Shown here in pieces: positions 14,092 to 21,815 of a stretch of DNA of 30,127 bases. Position 1 is the stretch's first letter. Every line of letters starts with the position of its first letter. The notes beneath the pieces were generated by a model that worked only from the letters and a program-made list of their open reading frames with translations, ran no database searches and was not told where the DNA came from. A program made the position numbers and the translations under genes. The DNA is from Deltaproteobacteria bacterium (lineage in GTDB: Bacteria > Desulfobacterota_C > Deferrisomatia > Deferrisomatales > JACRMM01). The stretch is from positions 1-30,127 of the forward strand of contig JACRCS010000328.1 of NCBI GenBank assembly GCA_016218905.1, in the 5' to 3' direction.

Positions 14092-16410
14092 ATGAGCGAG
14101 AACGCGCCGCGAAGGGAATACTCGGTCATCGGAAAGAGCGTCCCCAAAATCGACGCCTACGAGAAGGCGACCGGCAGGGCCCGCTACACCGGCGACCTCA
14201 AGATGAACAACATGCTCCACGGGAAGATCCTGCGGAGCCCCCACGCCCACGCGAGGATACTCGCGATCGACACGTCCAAGGCCGAAAGGCTTCCGGGCGT
14301 AAAAGCAGTTCTCACTGCGAAGCACGTGCCGTCCACCTTCTACGGCCTCTCCCCCGCCCGCTACGACGAAACGATCTTCGCCATCGAGAAGGTGCTGTAC
14401 GTGGGCGACAAGGTCGCGGCCGTGGCGGCCGTGGACGAAGAGACGGCGATCAAGGCCCTCGAGCTGATCGAAGTCGAGTACGAGGTCCTGCAGCCCGTGC
14501 TGGATCCCCTGGCAGCCATGGACGAGTACCAACCCCAACTCCACCCCAAGTACCCGAAGAACATCAGCGCCGAGATCCACCAGAACTTCGGGGACGTGGA
14601 CCAGGCCTTCACCGAGGCGCACCTCGTTCGCACCGACACCTTCTCGGGAACCCGGACGTCGCACATCCCCATGGAGCCCCACGCGGCCATCAGCCAGTGG
14701 CAGGACGGGAAGCTCACGATCTGGTCGAGCACTCAGTCCCCCCACTACTTCCAGTACCATATCTCCCGGGTGTTCGGACTGAAGATGGGGGACGTGCGGG
14801 TCATCAAGACCTACGTGGGCGGGGGCTTCGGCGGGAAGCTCGAGCCCTCGGGCGCGGAATACGTGAGCGCGGCCCTGGCCATGAAGACCGGACGGCCGGT
14901 GAAGATCGTCTTCGACCGCTTCGAGGTCTTCGTCCATCACCGGGGCCGCCACCCCATGACGATCACGCTCACCACCGGGGTGTCCGAGGAGGGAAGGATC
15001 CTCGGCTGCCGCGCAAGGATGATCATTGACGGGGGCGCGTACACGAGCCTCGGGATCGCCACGGCCTACTACGCCGGCGCGCTGCTCCCGCTGGTCTACG
15101 ACTTCGACCACTACCGGGTCGACACCTTCCGCGTGCACACGAACCTTCCCTCCTGCGGCGCGCAGCGGGGGCACGGGGCGCCCCAGCCCCGCTACGCCTT
15201 CGAGAGCCAACTGGACATGATCGCCCGGGATCTCGGGATGGACCCGATCGAGCTCCGGCTCCGGAATGCCCGAAAGGCGAACACCCTGACGACGAACGAG
15301 CTCAAGGTGAACACCTGCGGGCTCACGGAGGCAATCCTCAAGGGGCGGGAGCTCTCGGGCTGGGAACAGAAGAAGGGGAAGCTCCCGAGGGGAAGCGGAA
15401 TCGCCATGGCCTGCGGAGGGTTTCTCAGCGGCAACGGCTATCCCATCTACCGGACCCAGCTTCCCCACTCCGCGGCGGTGATCAAGGTGAGCGGGGAGGG
15501 CGACGTGGCCACCCTCTACACCGGGGCGGTGGACATCGGCCAGGGCTCGGACACGGTGCTGGCGCAGATGGCGGCCGAAGCCATGGGGATCCGCTACGAG
15601 GACATCCGGGTCGTTGCAGCCGACACCGACGTGACGCCCCACGACTTCGGCGCCTACGCCAGCCGCCAGACCCTCATGGCGGGCTGGGCGGTGAAGAGGG
15701 CCGGGGAGGAGGTGCGCCGGAAGGTCCTGGAGCACGCGGCCGAGATGATGGAGGCGAGCGTCGAGGACCTGGACATCGACCGGCGGGCCGTCTTCGTGAG
15801 GGGGAGTTCGGGCAGGGTCCTACCCTTCGAAGAGGTTGCCCGCGACTATTTCGTGAAAAAGGGGGTGCTCCTCGGCTCCGGCGCGTACTCCCCGCCCAAG
15901 CTCGGCGGCAAGTACAAGGGGGCGGCGGTGGGTCCGTCGCCGGCCTACAGCTGGGTGGCCCAGGTGAGCCAGGTGGAGGTGGACGAGGAGACGGGGCAGG
16001 TGATGGTCACCGAGGTGTGGGACATCCACGACTGCGGCAAGGTGATCAACCCTCAGCTCCTTCACGCCCAGGTGGACGGAGCGCTCTTCATGGGCATGGG
16101 GGAGGCGATGTACGAGGCCCTGGTCTTCGACCGAAACGGCAAGCCGCTCAACGCGAACCTGGGCGAGTATCGCGTGCCTACGGCGTTGGACGTTCCCCAC
16201 GTGGTCTCGGCCCTCGTCGACACGGAGGACCCCGAGGGCCCCTGGGGCGTGAAGGAGGTCGGCGAGGGCGCGACCGTCCCCACCATGGGCTGCTACGCCA
16301 ACGCCATCTACGACGCCATCGGCATCCGGATCTACGACATGCCCCTTACCCCGGAGAAGGTTTGGCGGGCGATTCAAGAGCGAAAGCGGACCGAGGGCGC
16401 CAGGCCCTGA
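14092..16410 (+). CDS. hcrA: Molybdenum-binding subunit, 4-hydroxybenzoyl-CoA reductase-like (HcrA)
   Basis: A 772-residue catalytic subunit of the xanthine dehydrogenase family carrying the Mo-molybdopterin site. Recognisable parts are KATGRARYTGDL near the start, the Mo-binding YVGGGFGGK, SCGAQRGHGAPQPRYAFES, GAVDIGQGSDTVL, and the C-terminal GVKEVGEGATVPTM with the probable catalytic Glu725. The length and the position of this Glu are close to the Thauera HcrA subunit. The predicted reaction is reductive removal of the para-hydroxyl of 4-hydroxybenzoyl-CoA to give benzoyl-CoA, which fits a phenol pathway. Another hydroxylase of the family is the alternative, because the partner flavin subunit lacks the extra iron-sulfur loop of known reductases. 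It is probably cytoplasmic; no signal peptide is seen. Confidence 0.85.
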   Translation: MSENAPRREYSVIGKSVPKIDAYEKATGRARYTGDLKMNNMLHGKILRSPHAHARILAIDTSKAERLPGVKAVLTAKHVPSTFYGLSPARYDETIFAIEKVLYVGDKVAAVAAVDEETAIKALELIEVEYEVLQPVLDPLAAMDEYQPQLHPKYPKNISAEIHQNFGDVDQAFTEAHLVRTDTFSGTRTSHIPMEPHAAISQWQDGKLTIWSSTQSPHYFQYHISRVFGLKMGDVRVIKTYVGGGFGGKLEPSGAEYVSAALAMKTGRPVKIVFDRFEVFVHHRGRHPMTITLTTGVSEEGRILGCRARMIIDGGAYTSLGIATAYYAGALLPLVYDFDHYRVDTFRVHTNLPSCGAQRGHGAPQPRYAFESQLDMIARDLGMDPIELRLRNARKANTLTTNELKVNTCGLTEAILKGRELSGWEQKKGKLPRGSGIAMACGGFLSGNGYPIYRTQLPHSAAVIKVSGEGDVATLYTGAVDIGQGSDTVLAQMAAEAMGIRYEDIRVVAADTDVTPHDFGAYASRQTLMAGWAVKRAGEEVRRKVLEHAAEMMEASVEDLDIDRRAVFVRGSSGRVLPFEEVARDYFVKKGVLLGSGAYSPPKLGGKYKGAAVGPSPAYSWVAQVSQVEVDEETGQVMVTEVWDIHDCGKVINPQLLHAQVDGALFMGMGEAMYEALVFDRNGKPLNANLGEYRVPTALDVPHVVSALVDTEDPEGPWGVKEVGEGATVPTMGCYANAIYDAIGIRIYDMPLTPEKVWRAIQERKRTEGARP

Positions 16411-16436
16411 CATCTTTATCGCCGGCGGAGGACACC

Positions 16437-16565
16437 ATGGCCTTTCGAGATCTGCAAGACAGCTTCGTGATCGAGGACCTCCAGGGCCAGCCGATCGACC
16501 CGTCCTGTCGCGAGACGTCCCGGACGGCCAAGCTCGCTCTCGACGCGACGGGTACGAGCGAGTGA
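16437..16565 (+). CDS. Small hypothetical protein (42 aa) after hcrA
   Basis: An unrecognised small reading frame with a strong ribosome site (GGAGG, 4 bases before ATG), 26 bases after hcrA. The product begins MAFRDLQDSFVIEDLQ and ends TGTSE. Its stop overlaps a GTG that opens a second short frame giving VKGWSRAAHPAAAKA. Read continuously across a frameshift near 16552-16562 the two would give a single protein of about 70 residues, with YERVKGWSRAAHPAAAKA following the first part. It may be a broken small gene or two overlapping ones. Function unknown. Confidence 0.5.
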   Translation: MAFRDLQDSFVIEDLQGQPIDPSCRETSRTAKLALDATGTSE

Positions 16566-16648
16566 AAGGCTGGAGCCGCGCCGCCCATCCGGCGGCGGCC
16601 AAGGCTCGGGCCGAGCAATACCTCAAGGGCCACGGGACGACCGGTTAG
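16562..16648 (+). CDS. Second short frame overlapping the 42-aa ORF
   Basis: A 28-residue basic, Ala-rich frame starting at a GTG that overlaps the previous TGA by 4 bases (GTGA). It contains GWSRAAHPAAAKARAEQYLK. The upstream bases in the same frame read tyrosine-glutamate-arginine, which continues naturally from the preceding ORF. A frameshifted single gene is therefore as likely as a separate coupled peptide. Confidence 0.35.
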   Translation: MKGWSRAAHPAAAKARAEQYLKGHGTTG

Positions 16649-16767
16649 GCCGACTCGCGCGTTCAGACAACGTTCAGCACGACCCCACACAGGCGCTCCC
16701 ATCCATCGGGGTTACCCCCCCGGACGACCCAAGCAGATGTTTTTTGACGACGATTGCAAAACAGGTG

Positions 16768-16796
16768 TTGACAACCTGCGAGGCGTCAAGTAAGAA
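16768..16796 (+). promoter_or_regulatory. Probable promoter of operon C
   Basis: TTGACA (16768-16773) with a 17-base spacer to a weak TAAGAA (16791-16796). The fourth copy of the operator palindrome begins 8 bases downstream, close to the expected start site. The -10 match is poor, so the exact promoter is less certain than at operons A and B. The leader to ppsA would be about 270-280 bases. The remainder of 16649-17086 shows no convincing gene. Confidence 0.5.
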
Positions 16797-16804
16797 CACT
16801 GGCT

Positions 16805-16818
16805 AGTGAGCGCTCGCT
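16805..16818. promoter_or_regulatory. TetR-type operator, site 4
   Basis: AGTGAGCGCTCGCT matches the 14-bp consensus with one mismatch and, like sites 1 and 3, is followed by CGA. It lies upstream of ppsA and ties the phenylphosphate synthase/carboxylase operon to the same repressor. Confidence 0.72.
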
Positions 16819-17086
16819 CGACAAGGCAAACTGATGGAAATATTGGGTCTAATCCCGGCGGAGCTGGGCCTATCTCAGGCGCATAACACAGTCCCAGATG
16901 CGTCTTTGTGCCGGGGCGGAATCCTCTCGGCGATACCTGGTGGACGGACTCGGCGCTCGTTCGACTACGCCGGAAAGGAGATCGGAAACCTACGGGGGCT
17001 GACGCACACGCTCCGCAGAGTCTATGTGGCTTCGACGAACCCAGGCGGTTTCGGCTGTAGTGAAAACCCTTCCACAGGAGGCACCG

Positions 17087-18934
17087 ATGAGCGCCAAGTT
17101 CCTGAGCCCCCACGAAATCCCCACGATTCCCGGCACTGAGGGTTGGGAGAGGATGTACCCGTACCACTACCAGTTCTCGAAGGACGATCCCGCTCGGGCG
17201 GAGCATGAGGCAAAGCAGTTCTGGTTCTACGACGGCCTGCACTACCCGGAACCCCACTACCCCTTCGACGTCATCATGGACGAGGCGTGGTACCTGGCCT
17301 GCTCCCAGGCGAACACCCGCCTCTTCCTCGTCCCGCCGGCCAACGGCATCGACCACCGGATCATCAACGGCTACATCTACGTCTCCGGCCTGGCGGTCGA
17401 GGACCCCGAGGAGGTCCAGCGCCGCATCCCCCTCTTCATGAAGCGGGCCGGCCACTACTACCAGAACTGGAACCAGCTCTACGACGAGTGGAAGGTGAAG
17501 ATGAACAAGCTCCACGAGGAGCTTGCCGCCGTCAGCTTCGAGCCCCTTCCAAAGATGGAGGACGACCGCGCGGTCTTCGAGGTGAGAGACGTTGGGAGCG
17601 GCTATCGCCTCCTCACCAAGTACGACGAGCTCATCCACATGGCCACGAAGGTCTGGCAGTACCACTTCGAGTTTCTGAACATTGGCTACGCCGCCTATGT
17701 GACCTTCATGAACACGGCGAACTCGATCTTTCCCGACATCCCCTCTCCCACGCTCACAAAGATGGTCTCAGGCATCGACGTGGTCCTCTACCGTCCGGAC
17801 GCCGAGCTCATTCGGTTGGCCAAGCTGGCCATCGAGACCGGTGTGGACGCCGTGTTCGCGAAGCCCTTGGACGCGGACGGGCTCATGGCGGAAATGGCCC
17901 AGACGACGAGCGGTCGGCACTGGCTCGCCGAGTTGGAGACGGCGCGCTATCCCTGGTTCTACATCTCCACCGGCACCGGCTGGTATCACCATCACAGCTC
18001 CTGGAACGACAACCTGAACGTTCCCTTCGACTCCATCCGGATGCACATCCAGGCCATCAAGGCCGGAAAGCCCGTCGGCCGGCCCACGGAGAAGCTGGCG
18101 GAGGAGCGCGACCTGGTGATCGAGGAGTACCGGGCCCTCATCGACAACGATGCGGACCGGAAGGCTTTCGACGAGGCGCGAGGGCTCGCCGCAACGGTCT
18201 TCCCCTACGTGGAGGACCATATGTTCTACGTGGAGCACTGGTTCCACAGCGTGTTCTGGAACAAGGTCCGCCAGGTCGCGGACATCCTGAAGGGCGCGGG
18301 CTTCATCGAGGACCGGGAGGACATCTGGTACCTGAAGAGGAGCGAGATCCGAGACGCCCTCTGGGACTACGTCTGCAACTGGGCTTGTGACACGAAGCCC
18401 CGGGGGCCGTCCTATTGGCCCAAGGAGATCGCGTGGCGCAAAGGGGTCCTGAAGAAGTTCCAGGAATGGACAAATCCACCCGCGGTTGGAACGCCCCCGG
18501 AAGTCGTGACTGAGCCCTTCACGATCGCGCTCTTCGGTGTGACCACCGACACCGTCAAGGGTTGGCTGAAGGGCATGGAGGCGGGCGCGCTCGGCATGGA
18601 CGGGGAGCTTCAGGGACTGCCCGGCTCGCCGGGAGTCGTCCAGGGCCGGGCCCGGGTGATCCGGACCGTCGACGAGCTGTCCCTCCTCCAGGAGGGGGAG
18701 ATCCTCGTGGCCCCCACCACCTCCCCGAGCTGGGCGCCGGCTTTCACCAAGATCGTGGGCGCTGTCACCGACGTAGGCGGAGTCATGTGCCACGCCGCCA
18801 TCGTCTGCCGGGAGTACGGTCTGCCGACGGTGGTAGGGATCGGGCGGGGTACCTCCGTGATCCGCACGGGAGATCTCATTCGCCTCGATGGGAACGAGGG
18901 CCTCGTGCGGGTCCTCGAGAGAGCGGCGCATTGA
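17087..18934 (+). CDS. ppsA: Phenylphosphate synthase subunit A (PEP-synthase-like phosphohistidine protein)
   Basis: A 615-residue protein, about 70 kDa, that would transfer a phosphoryl group from its phosphohistidine to phenol. The C-terminal mobile domain of PEP-utilising enzymes is clear: GGVMCHAAIVCREYGLPTVVG, with the phospho-accepting His at residue 569. This is the position reported for the 70-kDa Thauera aromatica phenylphosphate synthase subunit, as I recall it. The long N-terminal part starts with IPGTEGWERMYPYHYQF and lacks both the ATP-grasp domain and the PEP-binding barrel of true PEP synthase. AGGAGG sits 5 bases before the ATG. The ATP-binding half is encoded by the next gene. 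The enzyme is soluble and starts the anaerobic phenol pathway. An orthologue acting on a substituted phenol or catechol is possible. Confidence 0.9.
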   Translation: MSAKFLSPHEIPTIPGTEGWERMYPYHYQFSKDDPARAEHEAKQFWFYDGLHYPEPHYPFDVIMDEAWYLACSQANTRLFLVPPANGIDHRIINGYIYVSGLAVEDPEEVQRRIPLFMKRAGHYYQNWNQLYDEWKVKMNKLHEELAAVSFEPLPKMEDDRAVFEVRDVGSGYRLLTKYDELIHMATKVWQYHFEFLNIGYAAYVTFMNTANSIFPDIPSPTLTKMVSGIDVVLYRPDAELIRLAKLAIETGVDAVFAKPLDADGLMAEMAQTTSGRHWLAELETARYPWFYISTGTGWYHHHSSWNDNLNVPFDSIRMHIQAIKAGKPVGRPTEKLAEERDLVIEEYRALIDNDADRKAFDEARGLAATVFPYVEDHMFYVEHWFHSVFWNKVRQVADILKGAGFIEDREDIWYLKRSEIRDALWDYVCNWACDTKPRGPSYWPKEIAWRKGVLKKFQEWTNPPAVGTPPEVVTEPFTIALFGVTTDTVKGWLKGMEAGALGMDGELQGLPGSPGVVQGRARVIRTVDELSLLQEGEILVAPTTSPSWAPAFTKIVGAVTDVGGVMCHAAIVCREYGLPTVVGIGRGTSVIRTGDLIRLDGNEGLVRVLERAAH

Positions 18935-18940
18935 GGGCGC

Positions 18941-18972
18941 GGGGCGGCCTCGCAGGGCTTGGCGGCCGCCCC
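18941..18972 (+). other. Intercistronic hairpin between ppsA and ppsB
   Basis: GGGGCGGCC and GGCCGCCCC form a perfect 9-bp GC stem with a loop of about 14 bases, directly after the ppsA stop. No T-run follows. It could partly terminate transcription or protect the ppsA 3' end, tuning subunit ratio. Confidence 0.45.
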
Positions 18973-19041
18973 GGGCCTCACCCCCAACAAGGATGGGAAC
19001 AGAACCGCGTTCGGACGGCCAAAGCTTGCGAGGAATCGGCC

Positions 19042-20121
19042 ATGAAGGGAAGCAACGGGACGGAAAAGGATCGGCGGCTGACGCTCTGGTACGAAGAGCT
19101 CGTGGGAGACGATTACCCCCTCGTGGGGAAGAAGAACGCCAATCTCGGCGAGATGATGAAGGGCGGCATCCGGGTGAGCCCCGGCTTCTCCCTGACGATC
19201 CACGCCAACGAGCTCTTCGTAAGGGAGACGGGAATCAAGGCGAAGGTAGACCGGTACCTTCAAGCCCTCGGCGAAGTGACATTGGAGAATTGCCGAAAGG
19301 CCGGAGGATTCACGGTCGAGCTCATCGAAGAGGCCACCGTTCCCTCGGCAATCATAGATGAGGTGAGGGAGCAATACACGAAGCTCTGCGACATGGCGAG
19401 CATCAAGAACGTACCGGTTGCGGTGCGGTCGAGCGGCCCCGTGTCCATGCCCGGCCAGATGGAGACGTATCTCAACATTCGCGGCGTGGAAGACTTGGTC
19501 CGGTACATCCGGAAGACCTGGGCCAGCGCCTACCAGGTGGAGGCGATCACCTACCGGATGAACAAAGGGATGCACTTCCTCTTCAATATCGGGGTGGGGA
19601 TCCCGAAGATGGTGAACTCTCGCGTGTCGGGAGTCATCTTCACCTTGAACCCGCTCAACGGCGATCCGTCCAAGATCTCCGTGGACGTGAGCTACGGCCT
19701 GGGGGAGGCCGTGGTGAGCGGCCTGGTGACGCCGGACAACTTCCTGGTGGACAAGGTGACCCTCGGCATCATCCGCAGCACCAAGGGCAGCAAAGAGACG
19801 AAGTGCGTCTACAAGGAGACGGGAAGCGACATCAAGGCCGTGGACGTATCGTCGGAAGATCGCTGCCGCCTATGTATTAGTAACGATGAGCTCGAGGAGC
19901 TCTGCCGGATTGCGAAGGCGATCGACAGATACTACGGAAAGCCCTACGACATCGAATTCGGCATCGACGCCGATCTTCCCTTCCCGGACAACGTGATCAT
20001 CCTGCAGGTGCGCCCCGAATCCGTCTGGTCCAAGAAGGAGAAGGCCGTGAAGGCCGAGGAGAAGAGGGATGCAATGGATCGGATCGTCGGGCAGCTCGTG
20101 GCCGGGGTAAGGGTGAGATAA
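19042..20121 (+). CDS. ppsB: Phenylphosphate synthase subunit B (ATP-binding half of PEP synthase)
   Basis: A 359-residue protein, about 40 kDa, matching the N-terminal ATP-binding domain of PEP synthase/PPDK. It would use ATP to pyrophosphorylate the His of PpsA. Motifs in order: LVGKKNANLGEMMKGGI, VAVRSSGPVSMPGQMETYLN, SRVSGVIFTLNPLNGDPS, SYGLGEAVVSGLVTPDNF and the terminal IILQVRPESVW. It stops where the phosphohistidine domain of PEP synthase would begin, as expected for the split enzyme. The third Thauera subunit, PpsC (CBS domains), would be expected next, but a VOC protein follows instead. Confidence 0.92.
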   Translation: MKGSNGTEKDRRLTLWYEELVGDDYPLVGKKNANLGEMMKGGIRVSPGFSLTIHANELFVRETGIKAKVDRYLQALGEVTLENCRKAGGFTVELIEEATVPSAIIDEVREQYTKLCDMASIKNVPVAVRSSGPVSMPGQMETYLNIRGVEDLVRYIRKTWASAYQVEAITYRMNKGMHFLFNIGVGIPKMVNSRVSGVIFTLNPLNGDPSKISVDVSYGLGEAVVSGLVTPDNFLVDKVTLGIIRSTKGSKETKCVYKETGSDIKAVDVSSEDRCRLCISNDELEELCRIAKAIDRYYGKPYDIEFGIDADLPFPDNVIILQVRPESVWSKKEKAVKAEEKRDAMDRIVGQLVAGVRVR

Positions 20122-20155
20122 CCGAAGTTTCTGCCAGTAATGGGAGGAGAGAACA

Positions 20156-20563
20156 ATGATCAAAAGGATCTACGGACTGAATATCGCGGTCAAAGACTTG
20201 GAAGCCGCTAAGAAGACCTATGAGAGCTTCTTCGGCGTGAAAGCCGAGCCGATGGGCGCGGACTCCTTCGCCTTTCCCGGGCTGATCGGGGCGAAGCTCA
20301 ACGTGGGTGGGCTGGTCGTCCACCTAATTTCCTACAGCGATGAAAACACGTCGGTCGCCAAATTTGTCAACAGTAAGGGAGACGGCTTCTTCCTGCTCTC
20401 GGTGGAGGTGGACAACATCGACCAGGACGTGGCTGCCGCGCGAGAGAAGGGCCTGAACGTCCTGCTCCCGGAGACCGCGAAGGGCGACTTCGGGGCAGCC
20501 AACTTCATCCACCCCAAATCCATGCACGGGGTCCAGTTCGAGCTCTACCAGCCGAAGCCGTGA
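20156..20563 (+). CDS. VOC-superfamily (glyoxalase/epimerase-like) protein
   Basis: A 135-residue vicinal-oxygen-chelate protein related in size and pattern to methylmalonyl-CoA epimerase. It has the two beta-alpha-beta-beta-beta halves: GLNIAVKDLEAAKKTYESFF in the first and SVEVDNIDQDVAAAREKGL in the second, ending VQFELYQPK. A His in VVHLISY and a Glu in FELYQ sit at usual metal-ligand positions. The first-strand His is replaced by Asn in GLNIAV, and the second-half His by Leu or Ser in FLLSVEV. The canonical metal site thus looks incomplete. GGGAGGAGA precedes the ATG, and it lies 34 bases after ppsB. It occupies the place where ppsC would be expected. Function unknown. Confidence 0.82.
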   Translation: MIKRIYGLNIAVKDLEAAKKTYESFFGVKAEPMGADSFAFPGLIGAKLNVGGLVVHLISYSDENTSVAKFVNSKGDGFFLLSVEVDNIDQDVAAAREKGLNVLLPETAKGDFGAANFIHPKSMHGVQFELYQPKP

Positions 20564-20585
20564 TCCATAGGGAAGGTGAAGCCTA

Positions 20586-21776
20586 ATGAGTGATTCGTCA
20601 GTAGTGATCGTATCGGCAGCCAGAACTGCCATAGGCTCTTTCGGAGGAGTCTTCAAAGACGTTGCGGCCCCAGCGCTGACTGCGCCGCTTATGAAGGAAG
20701 TGGTGAACCGGGCCGGCGTGGATCCCGGGCTCGTCGACGACATCCTGTGGGGGTGCTGCTACCAGCGCACCAGGGACGAGACGAACTTGGCTCGGGTCGC
20801 GGCGCTCAAGGCCGGGCTTCCGAAGGAGGTGCCCGCCTACACGATTCATCGGACCTGCACTTCCGCCATGCAGGCAGTGGCTTCCGGTGCGCAGGCCATC
20901 AAGGCCGGCGACGCTTCCGTGATCCTCGCCGGCGGAACCGAGAGCATGAGCTCGGTCCCCTATACCCTCGACGGCCTTCGGTGGGGCGCGCGCATGGGGC
21001 ACGTGGAGGTGCGCGACGCCATGTGGGACGGGCTCACCCAGTTGGGCACCGGGGTGGGCATGGGGATCACGGCCGAGAACCTGGCCGAGAGATTCGGGAT
21101 CTCGCGTGAGGACCAGGACCACATGGCCTTCGCCAGCCAGCAACGGGCTGCCGCTGCGATCCGGGAGGGCCGCTTTCAGGAAGAGATCCTCCCCTTCGAG
21201 ATCCCCCAGCGCAAGGGGGAGCCCAAGCGCATCGACACGGACGAGTACCCGCGGCCGGAGACCTCCCTGGAAAGCCTGGCCAAGATGAAGCCGGCGTTCA
21301 AGCCGGACGGGACGGTCACCGCGGGAAACGCCTCCGGCATCAATGACGGCTCGGCCGGGGTCCTGATCATGGGCGAGAGCAGGGCCATGGAGCTGGGGGT
21401 CAAGCCCCTGGCCCGCATCGTCTCCTACGGGGTAGCCGGCGTGGATCCGGACTTCATGGGCTACGGTCCCGTGCCCTCCACGCAGAAGGCGCTCGCAAAG
21501 GCGCGGCTGACCTTGGAGGACATCGGCCTCTTCGAGGTGAACGAGGCCTTTGCGGCCCAGTACCTTTGCGTAGAGCGGGAACTGAAGCTGGACTACGGCA
21601 TCACCAACGTCAACGGCGGCGCCATCGCCCTGGGCCATCCCGTCGGGTGCGCCGGGGTTCGGATCCTGGTGACGCTCCTCTACGAGATGAAGAAGAGAGG
21701 CGTCGCGTTGGGCCTGGCGACTCTTTGTTCCGGGGGTGGAATGGGAATGACGTTGATCGTGGAGAACATCTCATAA
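20586..21776 (+). CDS. Thiolase (acetyl-CoA acetyltransferase family)
   Basis: A 396-residue thiolase, more canonical than the one in operon A. The acyl Cys91 is in IHRTCTSAMQAV, NEAFAAQYL is present, His351 is in GAIALGHPVGCAGVRI, and Cys381 is in TLCSGGGMGMTL. It would cleave or condense 3-oxoacyl-CoA units. It follows the VOC gene by 22 bases and precedes the CoA ligase by 39, so it is within operon C. A thiolase is not needed for phenol to benzoyl-CoA. Its presence suggests coupling to lower-pathway beta-oxidation, or a paralogue with another substrate. Confidence 0.94.
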   Translation: MSDSSVVIVSAARTAIGSFGGVFKDVAAPALTAPLMKEVVNRAGVDPGLVDDILWGCCYQRTRDETNLARVAALKAGLPKEVPAYTIHRTCTSAMQAVASGAQAIKAGDASVILAGGTESMSSVPYTLDGLRWGARMGHVEVRDAMWDGLTQLGTGVGMGITAENLAERFGISREDQDHMAFASQQRAAAAIREGRFQEEILPFEIPQRKGEPKRIDTDEYPRPETSLESLAKMKPAFKPDGTVTAGNASGINDGSAGVLIMGESRAMELGVKPLARIVSYGVAGVDPDFMGYGPVPSTQKALAKARLTLEDIGLFEVNEAFAAQYLCVERELKLDYGITNVNGGAIALGHPVGCAGVRILVTLLYEMKKRGVALGLATLCSGGGMGMTLIVENIS

Positions 21777-21815
21777 GCGATCCCCATCTGGGATGAGAAG
21801 ATGTGAGGTTTGAGG

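Noticed and set aside
11321..16941. An 11-base match (AATCCTCTCGG) shared by the tetR promoter spacer and the ppsA leader
   Set aside because: It is short, differs in orientation relative to the genes, and has no flanking conservation, so chance is likely.
16834..17139. A 101-codon open frame ahead of ppsA
   Set aside because: It overlaps the ppsA start, has no good ribosome site or motif, and lies in the likely 5' leader of operon C.
17087..20121. A split or frameshifted PEP synthase gene
   Set aside because: The order of domains is reversed relative to PEP synthase, the PEP-binding barrel is missing, and PpsA has a large unrelated N-terminal region.
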